Below, piece after piece: positions 43,876-52,111 of a DNA stretch of 64,000 nucleotides. The notes under the pieces are model-generated. The model did no database searches, had not been told where the DNA came from, and saw only the letters and a program-made list of their open reading frames with translations. The DNA is taken from contig JANYLB010000030.1 in assembly GCA_025363815.1 (NCBI GenBank), forward strand, positions 1-64,000. The letters run 5' to 3'. A program made the translations under genes and the position numbers. The number at the start of each line of letters is the position of its first letter. The stretch's first letter is position 1. The DNA is from Actinomycetes bacterium (GTDB lineage: Bacteria > Actinomycetota > Acidimicrobiia > IMCC26256 > JANYLB01).

Positions 43876-44094
43876 TCAGGACTCGTCGATGATCGCGATG
43901 AGGTCACCCTCTTGGATCACCTGCCCGGGCTCGACGTGAAGCTCACGCACCACGCCGGGAGTCTCGGTGACGACCGGAATCTCCATCTTCATCGACTCGA
44001 GGATGCAAATCTCGTCGCCCTCGGCGATCATCTGCCCTTCGGCGGCGACGACCTGCCAGACGCTCGCCGCGATCTCCGCTCGAATTTCAGCCAT
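43876..44094 (-). CDS. Stand-alone biotinyl (biotin carboxyl carrier) domain protein
   Basis: 72 residues that make up just one biotinyl/lipoyl barrel. ILESMKMEIPVV holds the biotin-accepting Lys in the MKM motif, and the repeat-related EGQMIAEGD and PGQVIQEGD turns flank it. It would carry carboxyl groups between a biotin carboxylase and a carboxyltransferase; a carboxyltransferase gene lies 3 kb away, but no biotin carboxylase is in the window. ATG 44094 has a TAGCCT -10 six nt upstream. Confidence 0.9.
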   Translation of the reverse strand: MAEIRAEIAASVWQVVAAEGQMIAEGDEICILESMKMEIPVVTETPGVVRELHVEPGQVIQEGDLIAIIDES

Positions 44095-44100
44095 CTCCCG

Positions 44101-44106
44101 AGGCTA
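44101..44106 (-). promoter_or_regulatory. -10 element of a leaderless promoter for the biotinyl-crotonase genes
   Basis: On the minus strand TAGCCT is followed by 6 nt and ATG 44094. Confidence 0.5.
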
Positions 44107-44146
44107 ACCGGCCCGACGATCTCGCCGACCAGCTGCGTTCCGCAAC

Positions 44147-44152
44147 TACGAT
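44147..44152 (+). promoter_or_regulatory. -10 element of a leaderless promoter for the aminotransferase gene
   Basis: TACGAT is followed by 8 nt and GTG 44161; the divergent -10 of the biotinyl gene lies 40 bp away. Confidence 0.45.
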
Positions 44153-44160
44153 CCCGGTCC

Positions 44161-45519
44161 GTGACCGGCATCGACCGAGAGCGACTGGCTGCCCTGCACC
44201 TACGGGAAGAGGCGCGGTTCGCGCGGACCCATCCCGGCTCTCGGGCGCGGGTAGATCGTGCGACCACGAGTTTGCTCGGTGGTGTGCCGATGAACTGGAT
44301 GGCGCGCTGGCCCGGCGCGTTCCCCGTCTTCGCGTCATCAGCGCGCGGCGCCCGTCTGGTCGACGTCGACGGCAACGAGTACATCGACTTCTGCCTCGGC
44401 GACACCGGCGCAATGACCGGTCACGCGCCCGCTCCAACGGTGGCGGCGATCGCGGCCCAAGCGGCCAACGGGCTGTCGATGATGCTGCCCACCGACGATG
44501 CGATCGCAGTTGGTGAGGAGCTCACCCGCCGCTTCGGACTCCCGCTCTGGCAGCTGGCCACGAGCGCTACCGATGCCAACCGGTTCGCGCTCCGACTGGC
44601 GCGTCAGGCAACGGGCCGAAAGAAGATCCTCGTCTTCAACTGGTGCTACCACGGGACCGTCGATGAGACGATCGTCATGCTCGGGGCCGATGGTCGTGTC
44701 GTGTCGCGTGGAGGTCACCTAGGACCGCCTCTCGACCCGGCCCTCACCACCGCGGTTGTGGAGTTCAACGACGTCGACGCACTCGAGCGGGTGTTGTCGA
44801 CGGGCGAGATAGCAGTGGTGCTCGCCGAGCCGGCGATGACCAACGTCGGAATCATTCATCCTGATCCCGGCTATCACGATGCTCTCCGCCGCATCACCCG
44901 CGACACCGGCACGCTGCTGGCCATCGACGAGACCCACACCTTCTGCGCCGGACCAGGCGGATACACCCGCGAGCACGGACTCGAGCCCGACCTGTTGACG
45001 ATCGGCAAACCGATTGCGGGTGGTCTCCCTGCCGGCGCCTATGGGATGACGGCCGAGGTCGCCGACCGCGTGCACGATCTCGTGACCGGCCCCACCAGCG
45101 ATGTGGCCGGCATCGGCGGGACCCTCGCGGGCAACGCACTCACGCTCGCCGCGATCCGAGCGACGCTCGCCGAGGTGCTCACCGATGAAGCATTCGCCTG
45201 GATGCTGCCGCTGGCCGAACGGTGGGCCGACGGCGTGCAAGGGGTCATCGACGCTTGTTCCCTGCCCTGGAGCGTCACTCTCCTCGGCGCGCGGGCCGAG
45301 TATTGGTTCCTTCCCGAGCGACCACACCGCGGCGGCGACGCCGCGGCCGGGGTCGACCCCCCGCTCGACGCCTTCATGCATCTCTACGCGTTGAATCGCG
45401 GGATCTTGCTCACGCCGTTCCACAACATGGCGCTCATGTCACCCGCGACCACCGAGGCCGACGTCGATCATCACACCGAGGTGTTCGAGGCTGCGGCCGT
45501 CGAGCTCCTCTCTCCCTGA
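44161..45519 (+). CDS. Class III PLP aminotransferase, glutamate-1-semialdehyde mutase-like
   Basis: 452 residues. The fold and motifs are those of class III aminotransferases: GARLVDVDGNEYIDFCLGDT, the PLP-binding FNWCYHGTVDET, LLAIDETHTFCAGPGGY with the conserved Asp, and the Schiff-base Lys 283 in LTIGKPIAGGLPAGAYG. It is nearer to glutamate-1-semialdehyde aminomutase relatives than to omega-transaminases, but lies outside any haem-synthesis cluster, so another amine or beta-amino acid substrate is likely. The reading frame extends upstream without a good start; GTG 44161 is chosen. It is convergent with the amine oxidase gene, 16 bp apart. Confidence 0.82.
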   Translation: MTGIDRERLAALHLREEARFARTHPGSRARVDRATTSLLGGVPMNWMARWPGAFPVFASSARGARLVDVDGNEYIDFCLGDTGAMTGHAPAPTVAAIAAQAANGLSMMLPTDDAIAVGEELTRRFGLPLWQLATSATDANRFALRLARQATGRKKILVFNWCYHGTVDETIVMLGADGRVVSRGGHLGPPLDPALTTAVVEFNDVDALERVLSTGEIAVVLAEPAMTNVGIIHPDPGYHDALRRITRDTGTLLAIDETHTFCAGPGGYTREHGLEPDLLTIGKPIAGGLPAGAYGMTAEVADRVHDLVTGPTSDVAGIGGTLAGNALTLAAIRATLAEVLTDEAFAWMLPLAERWADGVQGVIDACSLPWSVTLLGARAEYWFLPERPHRGGDAAAGVDPPLDAFMHLYALNRGILLTPFHNMALMSPATTEADVDHHTEVFEAAAVELLSP

Positions 45520-45535
45520 CCTCGACGGAACCGAG

Positions 45536-46987
45536 TCAGACCGGTGGCGCGCCGATATCGGCGGCGACGCGGTGGCCGCTACGCACTGCACTCTCCATAT
45601 ACCCGGCCAGCGATTCTGTGTGCTCACCCGCAAAGCGGATGCAACCGCCGACGGGGCGACGCAGCGCCTCCCAGAAGTCGATCAGCTGGCCAGGACGGAA
45701 TACCGCGTAGCCGCCACGCGTATACGGCTCGTTGGGCCAGGCGACGGTCGCAGCCGCGATCTCGCGACCGCGAGACTCCGGAAAGACGCGCGCGAGTTGG
45801 TGGTGGACTGCGGCGATCCGTCTCTCATCGGAGAGCGCGGCGAACGCGGCACCATTTCTACCCGTTGTGAACGCGGTGAGGATCCCGCCTGTCGACTCGT
45901 AGGAATCACTGGCGTCCCACCCGAGGCGGAAGGTCAAGTCGGTGACCATCAATCCCGAACCTCCGCCGGTCCGCCAGAACCGATCGGGGTACTGGGTCAA
46001 GACCTTCGTCGCCGGCCCCAGATCAAGGCCGCTGACCACATCGCCGGCTGCCTCGGGAAGACGAGGCGAGAAACGAATCCGGCGCAGCGGCGCGGGCGGG
46101 AGCGCGAGCACCAACTGCGCTGCGGTGTAGGTGTGCCGATCCGTGCGCACGGCGACGACGTTGCCCGTTCGGGACACGGCCCTGACCGGTGTTCCGGTGA
46201 GGAGCGCTTCGCCGAGCGCGGACGCCATCGCCTCCGTAAGGCGGCTGTTGCCACCGCTTATTCGCATCGTCTCCACCGCGCTGTCGGCGACGTCGGCGAC
46301 GGCTGCCGCCTGCTGAGCGTGGAACAGGAGCGACACGTCGCGCGGATCGGCGGCGTATTCCCCCGTCGCGGCGGCCACGACGAGGAAGCGGGCCTCGGGC
46401 GTGAGATGGAGACCGGCGATGAAATCAGCAAGGCTCCGGCGGTCGAGCTCCTCGGCGCGCGGCGCGCGCTCCGGATGCTCGGGATCAATCCCGTGGCCGA
46501 GCTTCACGGTTTCGCCGTAGAAGCGGTTGTAGTCGGCGAGCACGCGTCCGCCGCGTCCCGAGGCAAAACCAGCCGCGCCGGCCCGCCGGCCACGGAAGAA
46601 GACCTCGGCCGATGTATCGCGGTTGGCGAGCCGGCGCTCCGTGGAAAGGCCGTATTTGGTGACGAGAGCCTGGATGCGATCGTGGTTGTCGTCGATCGAC
46701 TCGCCGCCGCCTTCCGCGTGCAACCCGTCGGTGAAGGGTGCCGTGAGCGTGTGCACCCGACCGCCGACGCGGTCGCGTGCCTCGAGCACCACGACATCCC
46801 AGCCGGCGGCGCGCAGGTCGTGTGCGCTGGTCAAGCCCGCGAGGCCGGCACCTACGACGATTGCCCGACGAGGAGTTCCGGCATCGGGCCGCGGGTTCGC
46901 GAAGAGAGCCGTCGGACGGGCCAGCGCGGCTCCGGCACCTACCGCAATGGCACCTCCGAGAAAAGCGCGCCGGGAGACCGCCGTCAT
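45536..46987 (-). CDS. Tat-exported FAD-dependent amine oxidase
   Basis: 483 residues. A twin-arginine signal (SRRAFLGGAIAVGAGAALA) opens the protein, so it folds with FAD before export. The FAD-binding motif is AIVVGAGLAGLTSAHDL followed by VLEARDRVGGRVHT, and the C-terminal FAD motif is RFAGEHTESLAGYMESAV, both typical of monoamine oxidases and L-amino acid oxidases. ATG 46987 overlaps the stop of the carboxyltransferase gene by 1 nt, which supports this start over GTG 47017 and implies coupled translation. Substrate unknown. Confidence 0.85.
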   Translation of the reverse strand: MTAVSRRAFLGGAIAVGAGAALARPTALFANPRPDAGTPRRAIVVGAGLAGLTSAHDLRAAGWDVVVLEARDRVGGRVHTLTAPFTDGLHAEGGGESIDDNHDRIQALVTKYGLSTERRLANRDTSAEVFFRGRRAGAAGFASGRGGRVLADYNRFYGETVKLGHGIDPEHPERAPRAEELDRRSLADFIAGLHLTPEARFLVVAAATGEYAADPRDVSLLFHAQQAAAVADVADSAVETMRISGGNSRLTEAMASALGEALLTGTPVRAVSRTGNVVAVRTDRHTYTAAQLVLALPPAPLRRIRFSPRLPEAAGDVVSGLDLGPATKVLTQYPDRFWRTGGGSGLMVTDLTFRLGWDASDSYESTGGILTAFTTGRNGAAFAALSDERRIAAVHHQLARVFPESRGREIAAATVAWPNEPYTRGGYAVFRPGQLIDFWEALRRPVGGCIRFAGEHTESLAGYMESAVRSGHRVAADIGAPPV

Positions 46988-48564
46988 CAGACTGGAAGAA
47001 CTCCGTGCTTGCGCCACGGACGCTCGACCCGCTTGTCGCGGCTGACTGCAAGACCGCGTGCGATCGCGGCGCGGGTGTCGGCAGGATCGATCACATCATC
47101 GAGCTGACCGTGGCCGGCAGCGACGTAGGGATCGATGTTCATCCGGATCTCCTCGGCGAGCTCGAGCCGCTTCGCGGCGCGCTCCTCTTCGGGGACAGCC
47201 TCGATCGTCTTGCGGTGGATGATGCTCACCGCGCCGTCCGGCCCCATCACCGCTATCTCGGCCGTCGGCCAGGCGACGATGTAGTCGGCTTCGTAGGCGA
47301 GACCGTTCATCACGAAGTACCCCGCGCCGTAGCTCTTTCTCATGATCACGCTGATCTTGGGAACCGTCGCTTCGCTCACCGCGAAGAGCATCTTGGCGCC
47401 GTGGCGGATGATCCCCTGCTTCTCGACTGCAGATCCGACGATGAAGCCGGGCACGTCGTGGAGGAACACGAGCGGAATGCCGAATGCATCGCACAGCCAC
47501 ACGAATCGCGCCGCCTTGTCGGCCGCGTTGACGTCGAGCGCGCCGCCGAGCACCATCGGCTGGTTCGCGACGATCCCGACCGATTCACCGCCCACCCTGG
47601 CGAGGCCGGTGACAATGTTCCTCGCCCAGTCAGGCTTCATCCAGAACACATCGCCATCGTCGACGATCGCGGCGACGACCTTACGGACGTCGTAGGCGCG
47701 CCGTGGTGCGGTAGGCACGATGTCATAGAGCTCCTCGACGCGGCGGTCGACTGGGTCGGACGACTCCCGGACCGGCGGAGCCTCCTGATTGTGGGCCGGG
47801 AAGTACGAGAGGTACTTCCGCACGATCTCGAGGCAGGTCTTGTCGTCGGGGACCTCGAGGTCGGCCACGCCGCTGATCTTGGTGTGTACAGCCGATCCGC
47901 CCATCTCCTCTTCGGTGACGTCTTCACCCACAGCGGCCTTCACCAGGTGACGGCCACCGAGCGCCATGGAGCTGGTGCCCTTGACCATGGGGACGAAGTC
48001 GGCAAGCGCGGGGATGTAGGCGGTGCCGGCAGCGCAGTGGCCGAGCATGGCCGCGACCATCGGCACCACGCCGCTCATTGCGACCTGCTCGCGGAATAGG
48101 TCGCCGGCACCCGCGAACGACGAACCACTGGTCGACTGGATGCGCGCGCCCGCCGAGTCGAGCAGCCACACCATCGGAATGCGCTGGCTGATCGCGTGGT
48201 GGCGCATGCGGCGGATCTTGTTCTCACCGACCGTGCCCATTGATCCCGCCATCACCGTGAAGTCGTACGCGGCCACCGCGACCTTGCGACCGTCGATCTC
48301 TCCAATGCCGGTGACCGCACCATCGGCTGCGAGGTACCGATCGCCGAGGCCGGCATCCATATGGTCGGCCAGCATCCCGTACTCCACCCAGCTTCCTGGG
48401 TCGAGCAGCAGGTCGAGGCGTTCTCGCACCGTGAGCTTGCCCAGCGAGTGCTGACGCTCCACCCGCTCGGGCCCCCCCAGACCGAGCGCCCGGCCCCTGC
48501 GCTCTGCGAGGTCATCCAAGAGCGGGCCCCAGTCATGCTTCTCTGCCCCACCGGTGATTGCCAT
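46987..48564 (-). CDS. Acyl-CoA carboxylase carboxyltransferase (beta) subunit
   Basis: 525 residues of the propionyl/methylcrotonyl-CoA carboxylase beta family. The N-terminal half holds KLTVRERLDLLLDPGSWVE and the Gly-rich acyl-CoA site LLDSAGARIQ; the C-terminal half holds FLHDVPGFIVGSAVEKQGII and SYGAGYFVMNG for carboxybiotin binding. It moves CO2 from biotin to an acyl-CoA; the acyl group is not decided. The small biotinyl protein at 43876 is the likely partner. It is upstream of the amine oxidase with a 1-nt overlap. ATG 48564 has a CACCAT hexamer six nt upstream. Confidence 0.92.
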   Translation of the reverse strand: MAITGGAEKHDWGPLLDDLAERRGRALGLGGPERVERQHSLGKLTVRERLDLLLDPGSWVEYGMLADHMDAGLGDRYLAADGAVTGIGEIDGRKVAVAAYDFTVMAGSMGTVGENKIRRMRHHAISQRIPMVWLLDSAGARIQSTSGSSFAGAGDLFREQVAMSGVVPMVAAMLGHCAAGTAYIPALADFVPMVKGTSSMALGGRHLVKAAVGEDVTEEEMGGSAVHTKISGVADLEVPDDKTCLEIVRKYLSYFPAHNQEAPPVRESSDPVDRRVEELYDIVPTAPRRAYDVRKVVAAIVDDGDVFWMKPDWARNIVTGLARVGGESVGIVANQPMVLGGALDVNAADKAARFVWLCDAFGIPLVFLHDVPGFIVGSAVEKQGIIRHGAKMLFAVSEATVPKISVIMRKSYGAGYFVMNGLAYEADYIVAWPTAEIAVMGPDGAVSIIHRKTIEAVPEEERAAKRLELAEEIRMNIDPYVAAGHGQLDDVIDPADTRAAIARGLAVSRDKRVERPWRKHGVLPV

Positions 48565-48599
48565 CGGATCATGGTGTCACGGGTTGGACCCGACGGCAG

Positions 48600-49376
48600 C
48601 TACCGGCCCTTCCACTCCGGAGCTCGCTTCTGCGCGAACGCGGCGATGCCTTCAGCTGTGTCCTCGGAGTAGCTCGTGATCGTGAGCATGGCCTGTAGAT
48701 AGTCGAGCGCGGCATCGGGATCCATGTCGATCACGTGGCGGAACGCGTCACGACCCCAGCGCATGATCAACGGCGACTTCGACGCGAGCCCGGCCGCGAG
48801 CTCGTCGACCGCTGAATCGAGCTGATCGACGGGGACCACACGCGTCACGAAGCCGATGCGTTCCGCCTCGGACGCGTCGACGCGGCGTCCGGTCGCCATG
48901 AGCTCGTATGCCTTCTTGGCCGGCATGCTCCCCAGCAGCGGCACGGTGATCATGTACGGCCAGAGGCCCACGTTTATCTCGGGGGTGCCGAACTGCGCAT
49001 CGTCGGCGGCGATCACGAAGTCGCACGCGAGCGCGAGCCCGAACCCGCCGGCGAGCGCGTAGCCCCGTACCCGGGCGATGGTGGGCTTCCCAAGCGACCA
49101 CAGGTCACGGAACAGATCGGCGAGCAAGCCCCGGCCTTCGTGGGCCGCCGATGGGTTGTCGGTCTCGGCGACGCCGGCGAGATCGGCACCGGAGCAGAAC
49201 GCGCGATCACCCGACCCCGTCAACACCACGACCCGAACCGTCTCATCGGCCTTGGCCGCGGCGACACCCTCTCGCAGGCCCTGCATCACCGCGAACGACA
49301 TCGCGTTGCGACGCTCCGGCCGGTCGATCGTCAGCCTCGCCACCGGCCCATCCACCTCATAGCGGAGGTCGTCCAC
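48600..49376 (-). CDS. Enoyl-CoA hydratase/isomerase family protein
   Basis: 258 residues, crotonase fold: ERRNAMSFAVMQGL, AFCSGADLAGVAE, and RGYALAGGFGLALACDFVIA. One catalytic Glu is kept (QFGTPEINVGLWP), while the other position is Gly (GGFGLA), a pattern of isomerases and some hydratases. GTG 49376 is chosen because GGAG lies 5 nt upstream; GTG 49382 is too close to that site and the open frame to 49877 has no coding character there. It precedes the carboxyltransferase gene on the same strand by 35 bp. Confidence 0.85.
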   Translation of the reverse strand: MDDLRYEVDGPVARLTIDRPERRNAMSFAVMQGLREGVAAAKADETVRVVVLTGSGDRAFCSGADLAGVAETDNPSAAHEGRGLLADLFRDLWSLGKPTIARVRGYALAGGFGLALACDFVIAADDAQFGTPEINVGLWPYMITVPLLGSMPAKKAYELMATGRRVDASEAERIGFVTRVVPVDQLDSAVDELAAGLASKSPLIMRWGRDAFRHVIDMDPDAALDYLQAMLTITSYSEDTAEGIAAFAQKRAPEWKGR

Positions 49377-49460
49377 TCGCACTCCTCGCCCGCCACCCTC
49401 GATACGTCTCGGCATCGTAGGTGGGCCCGATGACCTAGATCGCCGGAACCGATCAACTGG

Positions 49461-49466
49461 TACTTT
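49461..49466 (+). promoter_or_regulatory. -10 element of a leaderless promoter for the 49475 gene
   Basis: TACTTT is followed by 8 nt and GTG 49475. Confidence 0.4.
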
Positions 49467-49474
49467 CCTCGGCA

Positions 49475-50182
49475 GTGGCATCAGGAGCAAGGATCGCTCG
49501 CCCCGTGGCCGAACCGGGCACGGACGCCGTGGAAGGCGATGAAGGCCGTCGGGCATCGGTATCTCCATGCCCGACCGGATGGCGGGTGCCATCGACGAGG
49601 CGCTCGCGGTCGGGCCTTCCGCTCGGCTGGCAGAACATAGGGACGACCCAGATCGCTCCGATCGTCTCCCTGCCGTTCCCGGCCAAGACTCACGCCAGAG
49701 CGGCGCCGGCAACGGAGAAGGCGACGTGGCGACGTTGGTCCCTCCGCCGCCGAAACGCAGAACCCGAGCTGAGTCATGCCGGCGTGCCCGCCGTCCTCGA
49801 TCTCGTCGCGCTCGCCGAGAACGAGGGCGAGTACGAACAGTTGTGGTCCGACGCAGCACTCGCGGAACTGGCGGCACCCGCGGACTCCGGAGCGGCCGAC
49901 TCCGATGTTCCCGCGACCGCGGGCGAGGTGTTCGCCTCTGACGAAACGGGCAACGACCCCTGGTCGATCCTCGCCGAGGAGGTCCAAGTGCGCGAGCTGC
50001 AGGTGGAGATTCACGGGCTCGAAGAAAGCGCCCCGGGCGAACCGGCCAAGGCTATCGGACTCATCGATAACCCCAGCGAACTCGCAGACGAGTTCTGGGT
50101 CGAAGAGAGCACCATGTCGCCTGGATGGCTGCAACGACGGAAACGCCGTGAGGACCACGAGGCTGAGGTCCACACAACCTGA
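49475..50182 (+). CDS. Hypothetical protein with acidic C-terminal half
   Basis: 235 residues, no recognised family. The first 95 residues are basic and Arg-rich (WRRWSLRRRN near 85-95); the middle is strongly acidic (ALAENEGEYEQLWSDAALAE, about 111-130) with an Ala-Pro-Asp linker; the end is basic again (PGWLQRRKRRE). Third codon positions are GC-rich throughout, supporting coding. An opposing frame on the minus strand (49481-50362) is judged a shadow. It stands 54 bp before the DUF5317 gene. Confidence 0.5.
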   Translation: MASGARIARPVAEPGTDAVEGDEGRRASVSPCPTGWRVPSTRRSRSGLPLGWQNIGTTQIAPIVSLPFPAKTHARAAPATEKATWRRWSLRRRNAEPELSHAGVPAVLDLVALAENEGEYEQLWSDAALAELAAPADSGAADSDVPATAGEVFASDETGNDPWSILAEEVQVRELQVEIHGLEESAPGEPAKAIGLIDNPSELADEFWVEESTMSPGWLQRRKRREDHEAEVHTT

Positions 50183-50224
50183 GATCGGAGTCGCGGTATC
50201 CCGCGAGTCGTCAGCACCACGGCG

Positions 50225-50230
50225 TACCGT
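50225..50230 (+). promoter_or_regulatory. -10 element of a leaderless promoter for the DUF5317 gene
   Basis: TACCGT is followed by 6 nt and ATG 50237. Confidence 0.5.
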
Positions 50231-50236
50231 GGAGCG

Positions 50237-50905
50237 ATGGTCGAGGTTGTAGCTCTTGTCCTCGCTCTGGTGCTCGTTCCGCTCACAGGCGGAAGCTTCA
50301 AGCGCTTGGCGCGTCTCGATTTCGAGGCTCCGTGGCTGTTGTTCGTCGGCCTCGGAATCCAACTCGTGCTCCTGTCGACACCGATCGTCCCGCCGTCACG
50401 TGCCGACGACATCGGGTCCGCGCTCCTACTCGCGTCCTACGTCGCGATCCTGTCGTTCGGTGTCTTGAACCTCCGCATCACCGGGATGTCGATAGTGACC
50501 ATCGGCATCGCGCTGAACGTGTTCGTGATCGCGTTGAACCAGGGCATGCCCTATAAGGCGCCTGAGCGGGTCAAGCTCGAGACCACCGTGAAACATCGAC
50601 CCGAACGCGCCAATGACATCCTCACAGTGCTCGACGATCGGATCATCGTGCCCGGCCCGCTCGGGGAATCCGTTTCGTTCGGTGACCTGATCCTCGCCGT
50701 CGGAATCATCGACGTCACCTACCGGTCAAGTCGTCGCGTGCGTCGCGTTCGACGCTCTGAGCGCACACCCGCGCCGCGCGATCCGGATCTCGAAAACCAG
50801 CCGATACCCATAGCCTCGCCAAACGGGAACGGCCGGCCGTCGACACACATCGATCTTGTCACCGCGGCGGCAGCCGACCGGATGCCGAGCCGCAGCCGTT
50901 CCTGA
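50237..50905 (+). CDS. DUF5317 family membrane protein
   Basis: 222 residues with about five hydrophobic segments (3-18, 34-48, 60-80, 83-102, 146-160). The DUF5317 pattern is visible as LALVLVPLTGGSFKRL at the N-terminus and FVIALNQGMPYKAP in the middle, the second carrying the conserved N-GMP motif. A charged, Arg-rich cytoplasmic tail follows (SSRRVRRVRRSERTP). Role unknown; the gene is convergent with the two HD-domain genes. Confidence 0.75.
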   Translation: MVEVVALVLALVLVPLTGGSFKRLARLDFEAPWLLFVGLGIQLVLLSTPIVPPSRADDIGSALLLASYVAILSFGVLNLRITGMSIVTIGIALNVFVIALNQGMPYKAPERVKLETTVKHRPERANDILTVLDDRIIVPGPLGESVSFGDLILAVGIIDVTYRSSRRVRRVRRSERTPAPRDPDLENQPIPIASPNGNGRPSTHIDLVTAAAADRMPSRSRS

Positions 50906-50929
50906 GCGGTCAGGCTCAGACCGTCGAGG

Positions 50930-52111
50930 TCAGAGCGCCGCCGGCACGAGCGATCGCCGTTCGAGAACCCGCTCCAGCGCAGCAAGGACGCGCGGGTCGT
51001 ATACGTATCCGGGTCCTGAGTACAGCACCTCTACCGCGCCGTCGAGACTCCTGGCGTCACCGCCTTCGCTCAACTCGTCGAACGCGCTTGCGACCCGCAA
51101 CACCTGACCGCTGACCGATGTCTGTGAGCGGCTTCCACCACCAAAGGGAAGCGGGTCGGGAGACAACAGCTCCGCCGCCGGCGCGAGGAACTGAGCCTGG
51201 CGGAGCATCGCGGCACTCGCCTGCGCAACCTCCGACGGATCGACGGGCCGCCCGAGCACCGACGGATCGTCGAGACAGACGTGACCGAGGTGGTGCAAGA
51301 GCGATGCCGCTTCGAGGTACTCGAGCTCACGCGGGTCGAGGCTGAGGTCGCGACCCATCTCGAGCGCCAGAACGGCGACCCGTTCGGCGTGGCCCTCGCG
51401 GACCAGGCCGCCGAGCTCGGGAACGATCGACAGCGCCTGCAGAGTCTGGGTGTAGGTCCTGCGTATGACGGCAAGGCGCTCGAACGAGTACCAGGCCGCG
51501 AGCAGCGGCACGCTGAAGAGAAGCAGGGCCCAAAGTCCGATCCCGCCTTTTCCCTCCAGCCCCGCATAGCCGACGGCCATCAACATCCCACTCGTGACCA
51601 GAGCGAGCTCGCCCGACCGCCCGCGCCACGAAAGATCGAGCCGCCGGGTCTGCAGCGAGAAGACGACTTCGTCGACGAGCAGCTCACCGATTCCGGCCAA
51701 CGCCAGCGCGCCGAGCACGATCTGCTTGCTCTGCGAATCCGCGACCGAGATGACCAGCTGGTACAGCCCGAGGGCCACCGCCGCCGCAATGATCCGCTGG
51801 GCGAAGAGTTCGGCACGGGTGGCCACGTTCGGAGCAGGGCGAAGCACGAACGCGCCGAGCTCGACCGCGATGACCGCTACGAGGAACTCGCCCGGCGAAG
51901 CCGCCCGCAACAGCATGAGCACCACCGCATATGACAACGGCACCGCCGCGCGCTCCGGCGGGCGCAGCTCCAACAGCTCCCCCACCAGCATCGCCGCCGC
52001 GAGCACCGCGATCGTAAAGGTCGTCGAAGCGAGGCCGGTGCCGACCGCGAAGCAAGCGAGGCCGACCGTGATCACCGATGCTGTGGCGATCGTCCGCTGA
52101 ATCTGGCTCAC
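50930..52111 (-). CDS. Membrane protein with a degenerate HD domain
   Basis: 393 residues: about six to eight membrane helices (residues 8-215), then a cytoplasmic HD-like domain. GHAERVAVLALEMGRDLSL matches the first HD helix, but the metal-binding HD is changed to HH in LLHHLGHVCLDD (273-274) and the following GK to GH, so phosphohydrolase activity is doubtful. It overlaps the intact HD gene upstream by 4 bp and shares its layout, so it probably arose by duplication and may bind a ligand or regulate the partner. Confidence 0.72.
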   Translation of the reverse strand: MSQIQRTIATASVITVGLACFAVGTGLASTTFTIAVLAAAMLVGELLELRPPERAAVPLSYAVVLMLLRAASPGEFLVAVIAVELGAFVLRPAPNVATRAELFAQRIIAAAVALGLYQLVISVADSQSKQIVLGALALAGIGELLVDEVVFSLQTRRLDLSWRGRSGELALVTSGMLMAVGYAGLEGKGGIGLWALLLFSVPLLAAWYSFERLAVIRRTYTQTLQALSIVPELGGLVREGHAERVAVLALEMGRDLSLDPRELEYLEAASLLHHLGHVCLDDPSVLGRPVDPSEVAQASAAMLRQAQFLAPAAELLSPDPLPFGGGSRSQTSVSGQVLRVASAFDELSEGGDARSLDGAVEVLYSGPGYVYDPRVLAALERVLERRSLVPAAL

